A stretch of DNA of 64,000 nt from Kitasatospora humi (GTDB lineage Bacteria > Actinomycetota > Actinomycetes > Streptomycetales > Streptomycetaceae). The stretch covers positions 104,021 to 168,020 of the forward strand of contig NZ_JAJJPA010000010.1 in NCBI RefSeq assembly GCF_020907985.1, in the 5' to 3' direction. Positions within the stretch are counted from its first letter, which is position 1; each line of letters begins with the position of its first letter. Below, piece after piece: positions 34,190 through 42,580 of this stretch. The position numbers and the translations under genes were made by a program. The notes beneath the pieces were generated by a model that ran no database searches, was not told the DNA's origin, and was given only the letters and a program-made list of their open reading frames with translations.

Positions 34190-34465
34190 ATGGGACGCAC
34201 GCTGGACGACTGGATGGCCGAGGCCGCCGCCGAGCTGGGCATCGAGCTGACGGCCGACATCAGGGAACTGCTCGACATGACCCGGGTGGTCGCGCACGGG
34301 GTGGAGCGCCCGGCCGCCCCGCTCACCGCCTTCCTGGTCGGCTACGCCGCGGCCGGCCGCGGGGGCGGCGCGGCCGCCGTCAGCGAGGCGGCGCAGCAGA
34401 TGACCGCACTCGCCGAGCGGTGGGCGCGGGCCGCCGCCTCCGACGGGTCCGCGGAGCAGCGGTGA
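34190..34465 (+). CDS. DUF6457 small protein upstream of moeA
   Basis: 91 residues, MGRTLDDWMAEAAAELGIEL to WARAAASDGSAEQR, helical, matching the DUF6457 proteins linked to molybdopterin genes. Its stop overlaps the moeA start (GTGA), so the two are translationally coupled and it probably assists molybdenum cofactor synthesis. Confidence 0.8.
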   Translation: MGRTLDDWMAEAAAELGIELTADIRELLDMTRVVAHGVERPAAPLTAFLVGYAAAGRGGGAAAVSEAAQQMTALAERWARAAASDGSAEQR

Positions 34466-35709
34466 CCGTGACGGCGGCCCGCGGGCTCGCCACCCTCCCC
34501 TGGCCGCAGGCCCGCGACACCGCCCGGCAAGCCGGCGCCCACCGGCTGCAGCCCGGCGCCGAGACCGCCCTGGCCGACGCCCTCGGCCAGGTGCTGGCCG
34601 AACCGCTGACCGCGCTCACCGATCTGCCGGCCTTCGACACCTCCGCGATGGATGGCTGGGCGGTGGCCGGACCAGGTCCGTGGCGGTTGGCCATGGGGGT
34701 GCCCCCGGCCGAAGGCTGGGGCAGGGTGCTGGCCGGCTGCCGCACCCCGCCCCCGCTGGCCGACGGCTGGGCGACCGAGATCGCCACCGGCGCGCAGTTG
34801 CCGCCGGGCGCCACCGCGGTGCTGCGGCGCGAGCACGGCACGGTCGCGGGCGGTCCCGCCCCGGCGACCCGCACGCTGCGGGCCACCACCGTGCTCGGGC
34901 CGGGCAAAGACGTCCGCCCGCGCGGCCAGGAGTGCCGCTCGGAGGAGCAGCTGCTGCCGGCGGGCGCCCTGGTGACGGCGGCCGTCCTCGGGCTGGCGGC
35001 CGCCTGCGGCCACGACCGGCTGACGGTTCGCCGGCGCCCCACCGTCGAGCTGCTGGTGCTCGGCGACGAGCTGCTGACGGCCGGTTTGCCCGGGCCGGGC
35101 CTGGTCCGCGACGCCCTGGGCCCGCTGCTCCAGCCCTGGCTGGCCGCCGCCGGCGCCGAACTGCTCGGCCGCCGCGCGGTGCGGGACGACTTCGGCCTGC
35201 TGCGGGACGCGCTGCGCCACTCGGCCGCCGAGGTGGTGGTCACCACCGGCGGGACCGCCGCCGGGCCGGTGGACTTCCTGCACGCCGCGCTGGCCGACAG
35301 CGGCGCCCGGCTGCTGGTGGACGGGGTCGCGGTCCGTCCCGGCCATCCGATGCTGCTCGCCGAACTGCCGCCGGTCCGGCCCGGCGGCCCGGTGCGCCAC
35401 CTGGTCGGGCTGCCCGGCAACCCGCTGGCCGCGGTGGCCGGCACGGTCACCCTGGCGCTGCCGCTGCTGCACGCACTGGTCGGCCGGGCGTCCGGCGGCC
35501 GGTTCACCCGGACGTTGCAGCCGTTGCGCGGCCTGCCGGCCGACACCCGGCTGCTCCCGGTCCGGCTGACCGAGGACGGTCCGGTGCCGCTCGCCTTCGA
35601 CGGTCCCGCGATGCTGCGCGGCCTGGCGCTGGCGGATGCGCTGGCCGTGCTGCCGCCCGGCGGCGTGGCGGCCGGGGAGCGGGTGGAGCTGCTGCCGGTG
35701 CCGACCTGA
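34462..35709 (+). CDS. moeA: Molybdopterin molybdenumtransferase MoeA
   Basis: 415 residues. MoeA inserts molybdate into adenylylated molybdopterin. Family marks: SAMDGWAVAG, EIATGAQLPPGATAVLRRE, ELLVLGDELL, VVTTGGTAAGPVDF (usually TTGGVSxGxxD) and VGLPGNPLAAV. The GTG at 34462 overlaps the DUF6457 stop by 4 nt. Residues 78-89 (MGVPPAEGWGRV) are encoded by a palindromic element copy, probably an expansion in a loop. Confidence 0.9.
   Translation: MTVTAARGLATLPWPQARDTARQAGAHRLQPGAETALADALGQVLAEPLTALTDLPAFDTSAMDGWAVAGPGPWRLAMGVPPAEGWGRVLAGCRTPPPLADGWATEIATGAQLPPGATAVLRREHGTVAGGPAPATRTLRATTVLGPGKDVRPRGQECRSEEQLLPAGALVTAAVLGLAAACGHDRLTVRRRPTVELLVLGDELLTAGLPGPGLVRDALGPLLQPWLAAAGAELLGRRAVRDDFGLLRDALRHSAAEVVVTTGGTAAGPVDFLHAALADSGARLLVDGVAVRPGHPMLLAELPPVRPGGPVRHLVGLPGNPLAAVAGTVTLALPLLHALVGRASGGRFTRTLQPLRGLPADTRLLPVRLTEDGPVPLAFDGPAMLRGLALADALAVLPPGGVAAGERVELLPVPT
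34695..34726. repeat. GC-rich palindromic element, copy C, in moeA
   Basis: GGGGGTGCCCCCGGCCGAAG then GCTGGGGCAGGG, in frame within moeA. Confidence 0.7.
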
Positions 35710-35740
35710 CGGGCGCTTCGAGCCGGCGCTGCGGGGCGGC

Positions 35741-35801
35741 GCTTCGGGGCTGCGCGTCGGGCTTCGGGGCTGCGCGTCGGGGTTGTGCTTCGGGGCTGCG
35801 C
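35741..35801. repeat. 20-bp direct repeats after moeA
   Basis: GCTTCGGGGCTGCGCGTCGG occurs back to back at 35741-35760 and 35761-35780, then a 15-bp partial copy at 35787-35801. It lies between two convergent genes. Confidence 0.85.
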
Positions 35802-35889
35802 TGCGGGGTGCGCTTGAGGCCGGCCGCGACTCATCCGGCATGAAGCGCGCGGCATCAGGCGCGGCTCGTCGGTCGGCGCTACCGCCCGG

Positions 35890-36537
35890 TCACTTGGCCA
35901 GCTCGGCGCGGACCGCTGCGGTGACCTGCTCGGCCCGGGCAGAGATCTCGTCCACCCGGGCGGTGTCCGCGAGCAGCGCGCCACGGGCCCGCTCGTCCCG
36001 GATCCCGGTCAGATTGGCCTCGACGTTCACCCGCGCGGTGGTCGCGGCGGCGCGGGCCGCCTCCGCGGCGGCAGCCACGTCAGTGATCACGCTGGGGTTG
36101 CCGATCGGCAGCAGCGCCTCGGCCAGTTCCAGCGCGTCCAGTGCCACCGCGATCACTTCGGCCGACGGCCGGGCGGCCCCGACCAGCGCCCGGGCGATCG
36201 CCGCCGACCGGACCGTCGTGGCCTGCTCGGGGTCCTCGGGCAGCCGGTGGGCGTCGGCCAGCGCGGTGAACGCGGCACCGTCCTGTTCGGCCAGTGTCAG
36301 CGCCCGCCCGCGCAGCGCGTCGGCCTCCCGGATGATCCGGTCCACCATGACCTGGTGGGCGGCGTACTTCTCCCCGGTGCTGTAGCGGGCCACCAAGGCG
36401 AGCAGCGCCCCGGCCTGGGCGGCGTGCAGGGCGGCCGACGCACCGGCGCCGGGCGCGGGCACCCTCCCCCGGCCTGTGGCCGGGCGAGGCCCCGTGGCCA
36501 GTCGGTCCAGGAAGTCACTGATCGTCTCGTCGCGCAC
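35890..36537 (-). CDS. Cyclodeaminase/cyclohydrolase-family protein (FTCD C-domain)
   Basis: 215 residues, all helical: DETISDFLDRLATG, AGASAALHAAQAGALLALVA, QDGAAFTALADAHRLPEDPE and LLPIGNPSVITDVAAAAEAA match the formiminotetrahydrofolate cyclodeaminase domain. Probable one-carbon folate role. GGAAGAG upstream supports the GTG at 36537; ATG 36573 is an alternative. Residues 15-26 come from a palindromic element. Confidence 0.85.
   Translation of the reverse strand: MRDETISDFLDRLATGPRPATGRGRVPAPGAGASAALHAAQAGALLALVARYSTGEKYAAHQVMVDRIIREADALRGRALTLAEQDGAAFTALADAHRLPEDPEQATTVRSAAIARALVGAARPSAEVIAVALDALELAEALLPIGNPSVITDVAAAAEAARAAATTARVNVEANLTGIRDERARGALLADTARVDEISARAEQVTAAVRAELAK
36462..36493. 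repeat. GC-rich palindromic element, copy D, in the cyclodeaminase N-terminus
   Basis: CCCTCCCCCGGCCTGTGGCC then GGGCGAGGCCCC, opposite orientation to copies A-C. Confidence 0.55.
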
Positions 36538-36583
36538 GGCGGCTCTTCCGGTCGAAAGGATCGGTAGTCGCATCCTGCCACAG

Positions 36584-36598
36584 CTGATGTACCGTCAG
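36584..36598. promoter_or_regulatory. Operator-like inverted repeat upstream of the cyclodeaminase gene
   Basis: CTGATGTACCGTCAG; on the minus strand CTGACGGTACATCAG, 12 of 15 bases identical to the site at 30996-31010 read in the same sense. Confidence 0.45.
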
Positions 36599-36777
36599 TT
36601 CACGGGTCACAGGCCGGTGTCCGGCATTCGCGCGGCAGCCGTCCCGCGCCCGTGCGGTGCCCGTCCCGCGCCCGTGCGGTGCCCGCGGGGCGGCGTCGCC
36701 GGCGAGATGTGGTCGTGTGTGGCCGGCCACAGGGTGGCGCAGGCCCGATCGGCTGCACCGACGAGTAACTTCGACCC

Positions 36778-37755
36778 ATGTACGCAATCACGATTCCTGA
36801 GCCCGGCGGTCCCGAAGCCCTCGTCTGGGCCGAGGCCGAGGACCCGGTCCCCGGCGATGGCGAGGTCCTGGTCGAGGTCGCCGCCACCGCCGTCAACCGT
36901 GCCGACCTGCTGCAGCGTCAGGGCAACTACGCCCCGCCGCCCGGTGCCTCCGCCCACCCCGGCCTGGAGTGCTCCGGTCGGATCGTGGCGCTGGGCCCCG
37001 GTGTCTCGGGCTGGGCGGTCGGCGACGAGGTGTGCGCCCTGCTGGCCGGCGGCGGCTACGCCGAGAAGGTCGCCGTCCCGGTCGGCCAGCTGCTGCCGAT
37101 CCCGCGCGGCCTGGGCCTGGTCGCCGCCGCCGCCCTCCCGGAGGTCGCCGCCACCGTGTGGTCCAACCTCTTCATGGTGGCCCATCTGCGCCCGAACGAG
37201 ACGGTGCTGCTGCACGGTGGCGCGAGTGGCATCGGGACGATGGCGACGCAGTTGGCGAAGGCGGTCGGTGCGAAGGTGATCGTGACCGCCGGCAGTGCCA
37301 AGAAGCTCGCCCGCTGCAAGGAGCTCGGTGCCGACGTCCTGGTGAACTACCGGGAGCAGGACTTCGTCGAGGTGGTGCGGGAGGCCACCGAGGGTCATGG
37401 GGTGGACGTGATCCTGGACATCATGGGGGCCAAGTACCTGCAGCGGAACGTGGACGCGCTGGCGATGGCGGGCCGTTTGGTGATCATCGGCCTGCAGGGC
37501 GGCCGCACCGCCGAACTGGACCTGGGCAAGCTGCTGGCCAAGCGCGCCGCGGTGGTGGCGACCTCGCTGCGGCCGCGTCCGCTGGCGGAGAAGGCGGCCA
37601 TCGTGGCGGCGGTGCGCGAGCACGTCTGGCCGCTGATCGAGTCGGGCGTGGTGAAGCCGGTGATCGACCGGGTGCTGCCGCTGCAGGACGCGGCCCAGGC
37701 GCACCGGGCGCTGGAGGCGGGCGAGCAGGTGGGGAAGGTCGTGCTCCAGGCGTGA
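36778..37755 (+). CDS. NAD(P)H:quinone oxidoreductase, zinc-free MDR family
   Basis: 325 residues of the PIG3/TP53I3-like medium-chain reductase group: NRADLLQRQGNYAPPPGASA, HPGLECSGRIVALGPGV, nucleotide motif LLHGGASGIGTMATQLAKAV and VNYREQDFVEVV. No zinc ligands. Reduces quinones with NADPH. TAACTT ends 6 nt before the ATG and there is no ribosome site: probably leaderless. Confidence 0.92.
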   Translation: MYAITIPEPGGPEALVWAEAEDPVPGDGEVLVEVAATAVNRADLLQRQGNYAPPPGASAHPGLECSGRIVALGPGVSGWAVGDEVCALLAGGGYAEKVAVPVGQLLPIPRGLGLVAAAALPEVAATVWSNLFMVAHLRPNETVLLHGGASGIGTMATQLAKAVGAKVIVTAGSAKKLARCKELGADVLVNYREQDFVEVVREATEGHGVDVILDIMGAKYLQRNVDALAMAGRLVIIGLQGGRTAELDLGKLLAKRAAVVATSLRPRPLAEKAAIVAAVREHVWPLIESGVVKPVIDRVLPLQDAAQAHRALEAGEQVGKVVLQA

Positions 37756-37766
37756 GCCGCGTTTTT

Positions 37767-37807
37767 GGCGGATCTGCCAGGCAGTGTCGTTGGCCGGCAG
37801 ATCCGCC
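37767..37807. terminator. Long inverted repeat after the quinone reductase gene
   Basis: Perfect 12-bp arms GGCGGATCTGCC/GGCAGATCCGCC with a 17-nt loop, 11 bp after the stop. A second hairpin (CCGGCTTC/GAAGCCGG, 37848-37864) follows. No T-tract after the stem. The rest of the gap to 38027 has no gene. Confidence 0.6.
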
Positions 37808-38027
37808 GAGCCGCTGAGAAGTCGGCGTTCAGGACGCCGCCGACCAGTGCCGGCTTCTGAAGCCGGTGATCCCGCCGGCAAGGAGAGAGAAGTACAGTTA
37901 GCCGGCCGGGTGCGCGCTTTCGCGCCGGGGGGCGCGAGCCTCGGCGCGCCGCTGGGCGGCCCGCTGCCGCCCGAGACCGGCGGCCGCGGCGGGTGGTGGC
38001 GCCGGCCGGCTGCCACGGCGCCGGGTT

Positions 38028-38426
38028 TCAGAGGCTGCCGACGACCTTGCGGGGAGTGATGCGGACGACCACCCGCTGGGCGTCCTGCGCCGAGGCCGGG
38101 TTGAACTCGGCGTAGTCCTTGCCGGTGTACTTGCGGGAGAGCTCGTTGATCAGCTCCTGGCCGCCCTCGGTGGTCATGGTGGCCGTGCCGCGGATCTCGG
38201 CGTAGGTGTAGGGCGCGTTCGGGGGGTTGATCATGACGGTCACCCGCGGATCGCGGCTCAGGTTCCGCTGCTTGCGGCGCCCGACGGTCGTGGAGAACAG
38301 CAGGTCGTCGCCGTCGCGCTTGATCCACACGACCGACAGCTGGGCGCTGCCGTCGGGCTGGATGGTGGCCACGGTCGCGAAGACCGGGTTGTCGTCGAGG
38401 TACTTCTTGGCATCGTCTGACAGCAC
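38028..38426 (-). CDS. PPOX-class F420-dependent oxidoreductase
   Basis: 132 residues of the split-barrel family (Rv1155-like): AKKYLDDNPVFATVATIQPD, VVWIKRDGDDLLFSTTVGRR, DPRVTVMINPPNAPYTYAEI. Probably binds F420 or FMN. GGAAGGGG 7 nt before the GTG at 38426 fixes the start. Confidence 0.9.
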   Translation of the reverse strand: MLSDDAKKYLDDNPVFATVATIQPDGSAQLSVVWIKRDGDDLLFSTTVGRRKQRNLSRDPRVTVMINPPNAPYTYAEIRGTATMTTEGGQELINELSRKYTGKDYAEFNPASAQDAQRVVVRITPRKVVGSL

Positions 38427-38756
38427 GGTGTGCCCCTTCCCTTGGCCGCCAACCACCGCCGGTCGGCCTGCTCACCCTAGGTCGGCCGGGTCCCGCCGGG
38501 AGGGTTCTGCGGGTCGGTTCGGCGAGGTGTTCGGAGGGTGGGCGGGGTGCCCCGGCCCTGGGATCCCGGTGAAGCGGATCGAACGGCAGGGCGAACCATG
38601 AACACCTGTGCGATGGAGAAGCGGAAGTTGAATTCGCCATTCCGCCACGATCTTGCTTAATTCACCTTTAAGCTCGGCGCATGGCGGTACTCCGCCAACT
38701 TCGTGAACTCCCCCAACGAGGTCGGGCGTTGGCCCCTCTGAGGATGAGAGCAGGGG
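38427..38756. other. Gene-free region with an AT-rich island, upstream of the LAFTG protein
   Basis: No gene in 330 bp. About 38620-38700 is markedly AT-richer than the genome and holds the inverted repeats GCTTAA/TTAAGC (38655-38673) and GGCGG/CCGCC (38684-38697). Likely a regulated promoter for the surface-protein gene. Confidence 0.5.
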
Positions 38757-41549
38757 ATGACATCTACACATGACCAATCGGATGGCACCGCGCGCCAACC
38801 GCGCCGGTGGGCAGGGTCGGCAGGTCGTCGCACCTTAGGCAGTCTCGCGGCGATCCTCCTCGGGATCGGCAGCTGCTCGCTGGCGGCGGCGCCGACGGCG
38901 TACCCGCAGGCAGGGGACGGCTCGGTGACGGTCCGGGTGATCCGGGCCGTGGACACCAGCGGTGTCTGGACGCCCGGTCTGGAACCGGGCATCGCGGGCG
39001 TCACGGTGACCCTCACCGACGACGCCGGGACCAGCATCAACGGGGTCACGGCGGCCGACGGCACGGTGACCCTGGCCCCGGCCGCGAGCAAGGCCGCCGG
39101 CGGCAAGTACCGGGTGCAGGTGGTGAATCCGCAACCCGGCGTGCTGTTCCCGGCCTTCGCCTCGCCCCAGGGCCTGGACGGCGCTCCCACCCAGCTGAGC
39201 AGCAACGAGGAGTTCGTCGACCTCTCCGGTGGGAAGAGCGTGGCGTACACCACGGGGCTGTGGAACCCGGCGGACTACTGCCAGAAGAACGCGCCGCTGG
39301 TGGCGACCTGTCAGCCGACCAGCAACGAGGGCGGGGCCGAGCGCACGCTGGTCACCTTCCCGTACAGCGCGCGCGGTCAGGACGGCGTCGACGCCCACGC
39401 GACGACCATCGCCACCAACGCCGACACCGGCACGCTGTACGGCGTCGCCTGGAACAAGACCGACCAGCGGCTCTTCTCCTCGGCGGTGGCCAAGCGCGGC
39501 ACCGACTACGGCCCGGGCGGCGCGGGCGCGGTCTACGTCACCGACCTCGCGCAGAACAAGACGACGCTCTTCACCACCGTGCCGGACGCGGGCAGCACCG
39601 TGCACGGGCCGGGCACGGACGACGCCTTCCTCGACGTGCCCGGCAAGGAGAGCCTGGGCGGCATCAAGATCACCGATGACGGCAAGGACCTCTTCGTCGT
39701 CAACCTCAACGACCGCGAGCTGTACCGCTACGACGCCTCCGTGCCGACGGCCTCGGCGCCGAAGGCGGTCTACCCGATCCCGGACCCGGGCTGCCCGGCG
39801 GACGGGGACTGGCGGCCGTTCGGTCTCGGTCTCCAGGACGGCACCGGGTACGTCGGCGGCGTCTGCTCCGGCCAGTCCACCGGCAAGCTCACGGACGTGC
39901 GCGCGGTGGTCCTGCCGTTCGACCTCACCACCGGCGCGTTCCGCAAGGCGGTGCTGGACCAGCCGCTGGACTACCCGCGCCAGTCGACGGTCGGCGGGGG
40001 TCCGTGCGACGGCGCGGGCTGGTTCCCGTGGACCAGCACGTACCCGACCACGCAGAACGGCAAGGCGTGCGGCAACTCCACCATCGCCAACCCCGAACCG
40101 GAGTTGGGCGAGATCCTCTTCGAGACCGACGGTTCGATGCTGCTCGCCTTCCGCGACCGGTTCGCCGACCGCGGGCCGGGCGCCCCCGCGCCGGGCTCGG
40201 TCTCCAACGTCATGTCCGGCGGTGACCTCGACAAGGCATGCCTGGCGAACGGCATGTACGTGATGGACACCAACAACGGCTGCGGGCTGTCCCCCCGCGG
40301 CACCCGGTTCTTCGACACCGCCTGGGAGGGGGTGGGCCACCACAACACGGCGTTCGCCGGAATGGCGCTCTCGAAGGTCGAGAGCACCATCGCGGTCTCC
40401 GCCTTCGACCCCGACCACACCCCCGTCGGCTACGGCACGTCGTTCCTGGAGCGCAAGGACGGCACGCACGACCCGCAGTTCGGCCTGCGGCTGACCCCGA
40501 AGGGGACCAGCGCCCCCTTCGGCAAGGGCGCCTCGATGGGCGACCTGGAGGTGCTCTGCGACCAGGCCCCGCTGCAGATCGGCAACCGGGTCTGGTACGA
40601 CCCCGAGCGCAAGGGCATCCAGAACCCGGGCCAGAAGCCGGTGGTGGGCGCGACCGTCCACCTCTACGACGGTTCGGGCAAGTTGGTCGGCACCACCAGG
40701 ACGACGGCGCGGGGTGAGTACTACTTCGACGACTCCGACGTCTCCGGCGGGCTGAAGCCGAAGACCGACTACACCATCAAGCTCGACAACCCGGCCGACT
40801 ACGCCAAGGGCGGCCCGCTCTACGAGTGGGTGCCGACCGATGCGAACGTCGGGACCAACCACTTCATCGACTCCAAGGGCACCGTGCCGCCCGGCACGGC
40901 CTACCCCGTCAAGGCGTTGACGACCGGTGGGCCCGGCGAGAACAACCACACCTACGACTTCGGCTTCCGGCAGCAGGAGGGCGTGCTGCGGCTGGTCAAG
41001 CACGACCAGGACGGCAAGCCGCTGGCCGGGGCCAAGTTCCAGCTGTGGAAGGAGTCGAACGGCTCCGACGGCCTGCAGACCACCGGGGCGAAGCCGGACA
41101 CCCGGGTCGGCGACCCCTGCACCACCGGGGCCGACGGCGTCTGCCAGGGCAGCGGGACGGTGGGGACGTACTACTGGCAGGAGGTCAGCCCGCCCGCCGG
41201 GTACGCCGCACCGACCGACACGGTGTTCGGGCCGCTGGTGCTGGATGCCGACAACCTCGGCACCGGCGTCTCGGTGACGGCGGTCAACCAGAAGCTCGTC
41301 ACCCCCAGCCCCAGTCCCACGCCGACGCCGAGCGCGTCGCTGACCCCGACACCGGCGCCGACACCGACGACGCCGGCGCCGAACACACCGGGCGCACCGC
41401 CCCCGGCGGGCCCCCCGCCCGGCTCGCACCTGGCGTTCACCGGCATGAGCGGGCTGGTGCCGATGGCCCTGACCGGCGGTGCCGCGCTCACCGCCCTCGG
41501 CTCGGCGCTGCTCGTGCTGATGCGCAGGCGCAGGGCGCAGCACCGCTAG
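38757..41549 (+). CDS. Sortase-anchored surface protein with SdrD/SpaA-type B domains (LAFTG)
   Basis: 930 residues. A signal peptide (about 1-48: [17 protein letters not shown], then AAAP) is followed by an SdrD-B-like domain ([21 protein letters not shown]) and a large beta-propeller-like middle (about 150-600: [38 protein letters not shown]). A second SdrD-B domain follows ([20 protein letters not shown]), then a SpaA/Cna-B domain ([35 protein letters not shown]), a Pro/Thr stalk, the sorting motif LAFTG (892-896), a hydrophobic helix and RRRRAQHR. LAxTG is the class E sortase signal in actinomycetes, so the protein should be linked to peptidoglycan. No sortase gene is in the window. Substrate or adhesion target unknown. 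Confidence 0.9.
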   Translation: MTSTHDQSDGTARQPRRWAGSAGRRTLGSLAAILLGIGSCSLAAAPTAYPQAGDGSVTVRVIRAVDTSGVWTPGLEPGIAGVTVTLTDDAGTSINGVTAADGTVTLAPAASKAAGGKYRVQVVNPQPGVLFPAFASPQGLDGAPTQLSSNEEFVDLSGGKSVAYTTGLWNPADYCQKNAPLVATCQPTSNEGGAERTLVTFPYSARGQDGVDAHATTIATNADTGTLYGVAWNKTDQRLFSSAVAKRGTDYGPGGAGAVYVTDLAQNKTTLFTTVPDAGSTVHGPGTDDAFLDVPGKESLGGIKITDDGKDLFVVNLNDRELYRYDASVPTASAPKAVYPIPDPGCPADGDWRPFGLGLQDGTGYVGGVCSGQSTGKLTDVRAVVLPFDLTTGAFRKAVLDQPLDYPRQSTVGGGPCDGAGWFPWTSTYPTTQNGKACGNSTIANPEPELGEILFETDGSMLLAFRDRFADRGPGAPAPGSVSNVMSGGDLDKACLANGMYVMDTNNGCGLSPRGTRFFDTAWEGVGHHNTAFAGMALSKVESTIAVSAFDPDHTPVGYGTSFLERKDGTHDPQFGLRLTPKGTSAPFGKGASMGDLEVLCDQAPLQIGNRVWYDPERKGIQNPGQKPVVGATVHLYDGSGKLVGTTRTTARGEYYFDDSDVSGGLKPKTDYTIKLDNPADYAKGGPLYEWVPTDANVGTNHFIDSKGTVPPGTAYPVKALTTGGPGENNHTYDFGFRQQEGVLRLVKHDQDGKPLAGAKFQLWKESNGSDGLQTTGAKPDTRVGDPCTTGADGVCQGSGTVGTYYWQEVSPPAGYAAPTDTVFGPLVLDADNLGTGVSVTAVNQKLVTPSPSPTPTPSASLTPTPAPTPTTPAPNTPGAPPPAGPPPGSHLAFTGMSGLVPMALTGGAALTALGSALLVLMRRRRAQHR

Positions 41550-41591
41550 CCCCTGAGCGGGGCAGCCGGCACGGGTGACCCCGGGCCGGAC

Positions 41592-41629
41592 CGGGCGGGT
41601 TCGCGGACAGCGGTCCGTGGACCCGCCCG
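41592..41629 (+). terminator. Two-tier hairpin after the LAFTG gene
   Basis: Outer stem CGGGCGGGT/ACCCGCCCG and inner stem CGGAC/GTCCG with small symmetric internal loops, 43 bp after the stop. Confidence 0.7.
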
Positions 41630-41690
41630 ACCGCGTGGCCGCCCGACCGCGTAACCGATCGGGAGTGGCCGATCGGCGAAGGACCGGCGG

Positions 41691-41737
41691 GAGACCGATG
41701 AGAGACCGGCGAAGACCGGCGAGAGACCGATGAGAGA
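41691..41737 (+). repeat. Short direct repeats in the leader of the next gene
   Basis: GAGACCGATGAGAGA at 41691-41705 and again at 41723-41737, with ACCGGCGA repeated between. They end 10 bp before the ATG, and the second copy supplies the ribosome site. Confidence 0.75.
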
Positions 41738-41747
41738 AGGCGGCCGC

Positions 41748-42560
41748 ATGGCTCGGAAGACCAGGACCGACGTCCGAACGCCGCACCGGACCCGCTGGTT
41801 CAGGGCACTGATCGCGCTCGCGGTCTGCGGCACCGCGGTGGGCGGCGTCGCCGCCTACCGGAGCCTCGCCGGCAGCACCGCGGAGCGCCCGGTGACCATG
41901 GACGAGGCGTCCCGGCTGGCGCTGACCCGGCTCAACCTGTACCAGGCCAGCCCGGTCGCGGTCACCCTCACGGCCACCGAGGGCGGCGGGGTGGTGCTGC
42001 GGGTCAGCGGAGTCGTCGACTACCGCACCCACCGGGCGGTGGGGAGCTACCTGACCACCGGGGCCGCCGGAGCGGCCGCGTCGCCTGCCCCGCAGCTCGA
42101 CCACGGTCTGATCGTCTGGGACAGCGACGGCCTCGGCCTGGCCCCCGCGCTGGACGGCACCCCGCCCTGGCAGCAGGCCGAGCACATACCCCGCTCGGGC
42201 TGGTCGCCGCGCTCCTACACGAGCGACCCGCTGGACGCCGGGCTCCAGTTGCTGATGGAGCTCGGGGCGGACCGGCCCGACAACCCGCTGCTGCTCGCCC
42301 AGTCCGGCGCCCGCTGGCTGGGCCGCGACCGGATCGACGGCCGCAGCTACGACCGGATCGCCGGCCCGCGCGCCGAGGGCACCACGCCCGGTACCGGGCC
42401 CGACGACGGGCGGTCGCCGCTGACCTACTGGGTCGACGGCAACGGCGGCCTGCTCCGGGTGACGATGCGGATGCCCGGCCTGGGAACGCCGACCACCCTG
42501 CAGTTCGCCGGGCACGACGCCGACGCCAAGCTCCCCGAGGCGCCCTGGGCCACGGACTGA
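41748..42560 (+). CDS. Signal-anchored extracytoplasmic protein of unknown function
   Basis: 270 residues: basic N-terminus (MARKTRTDVRTPHRTRW), one signal-anchor (RALIALAVCGTAVGGVAAY) and an outer domain with DEASRLALTRLNLYQASPVA, VLRVSGVVDYRTHRAVGSYL and YWVDGNGGLLRVTMRMPG. The fold suggests a LolA/LppX-like beta structure, but this is a weak resemblance. AGAAGG 8 nt upstream supports the ATG at 41748 (ATG 41730 is alternative). It sits between the LAFTG protein and the beta-helix lipoprotein and may belong to the same surface group. Confidence 0.75.
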   Translation: MARKTRTDVRTPHRTRWFRALIALAVCGTAVGGVAAYRSLAGSTAERPVTMDEASRLALTRLNLYQASPVAVTLTATEGGGVVLRVSGVVDYRTHRAVGSYLTTGAAGAAASPAPQLDHGLIVWDSDGLGLAPALDGTPPWQQAEHIPRSGWSPRSYTSDPLDAGLQLLMELGADRPDNPLLLAQSGARWLGRDRIDGRSYDRIAGPRAEGTTPGTGPDDGRSPLTYWVDGNGGLLRVTMRMPGLGTPTTLQFAGHDADAKLPEAPWATD

Positions 42561-42580
42561 CCGCAGGGCGCACCGGACCG

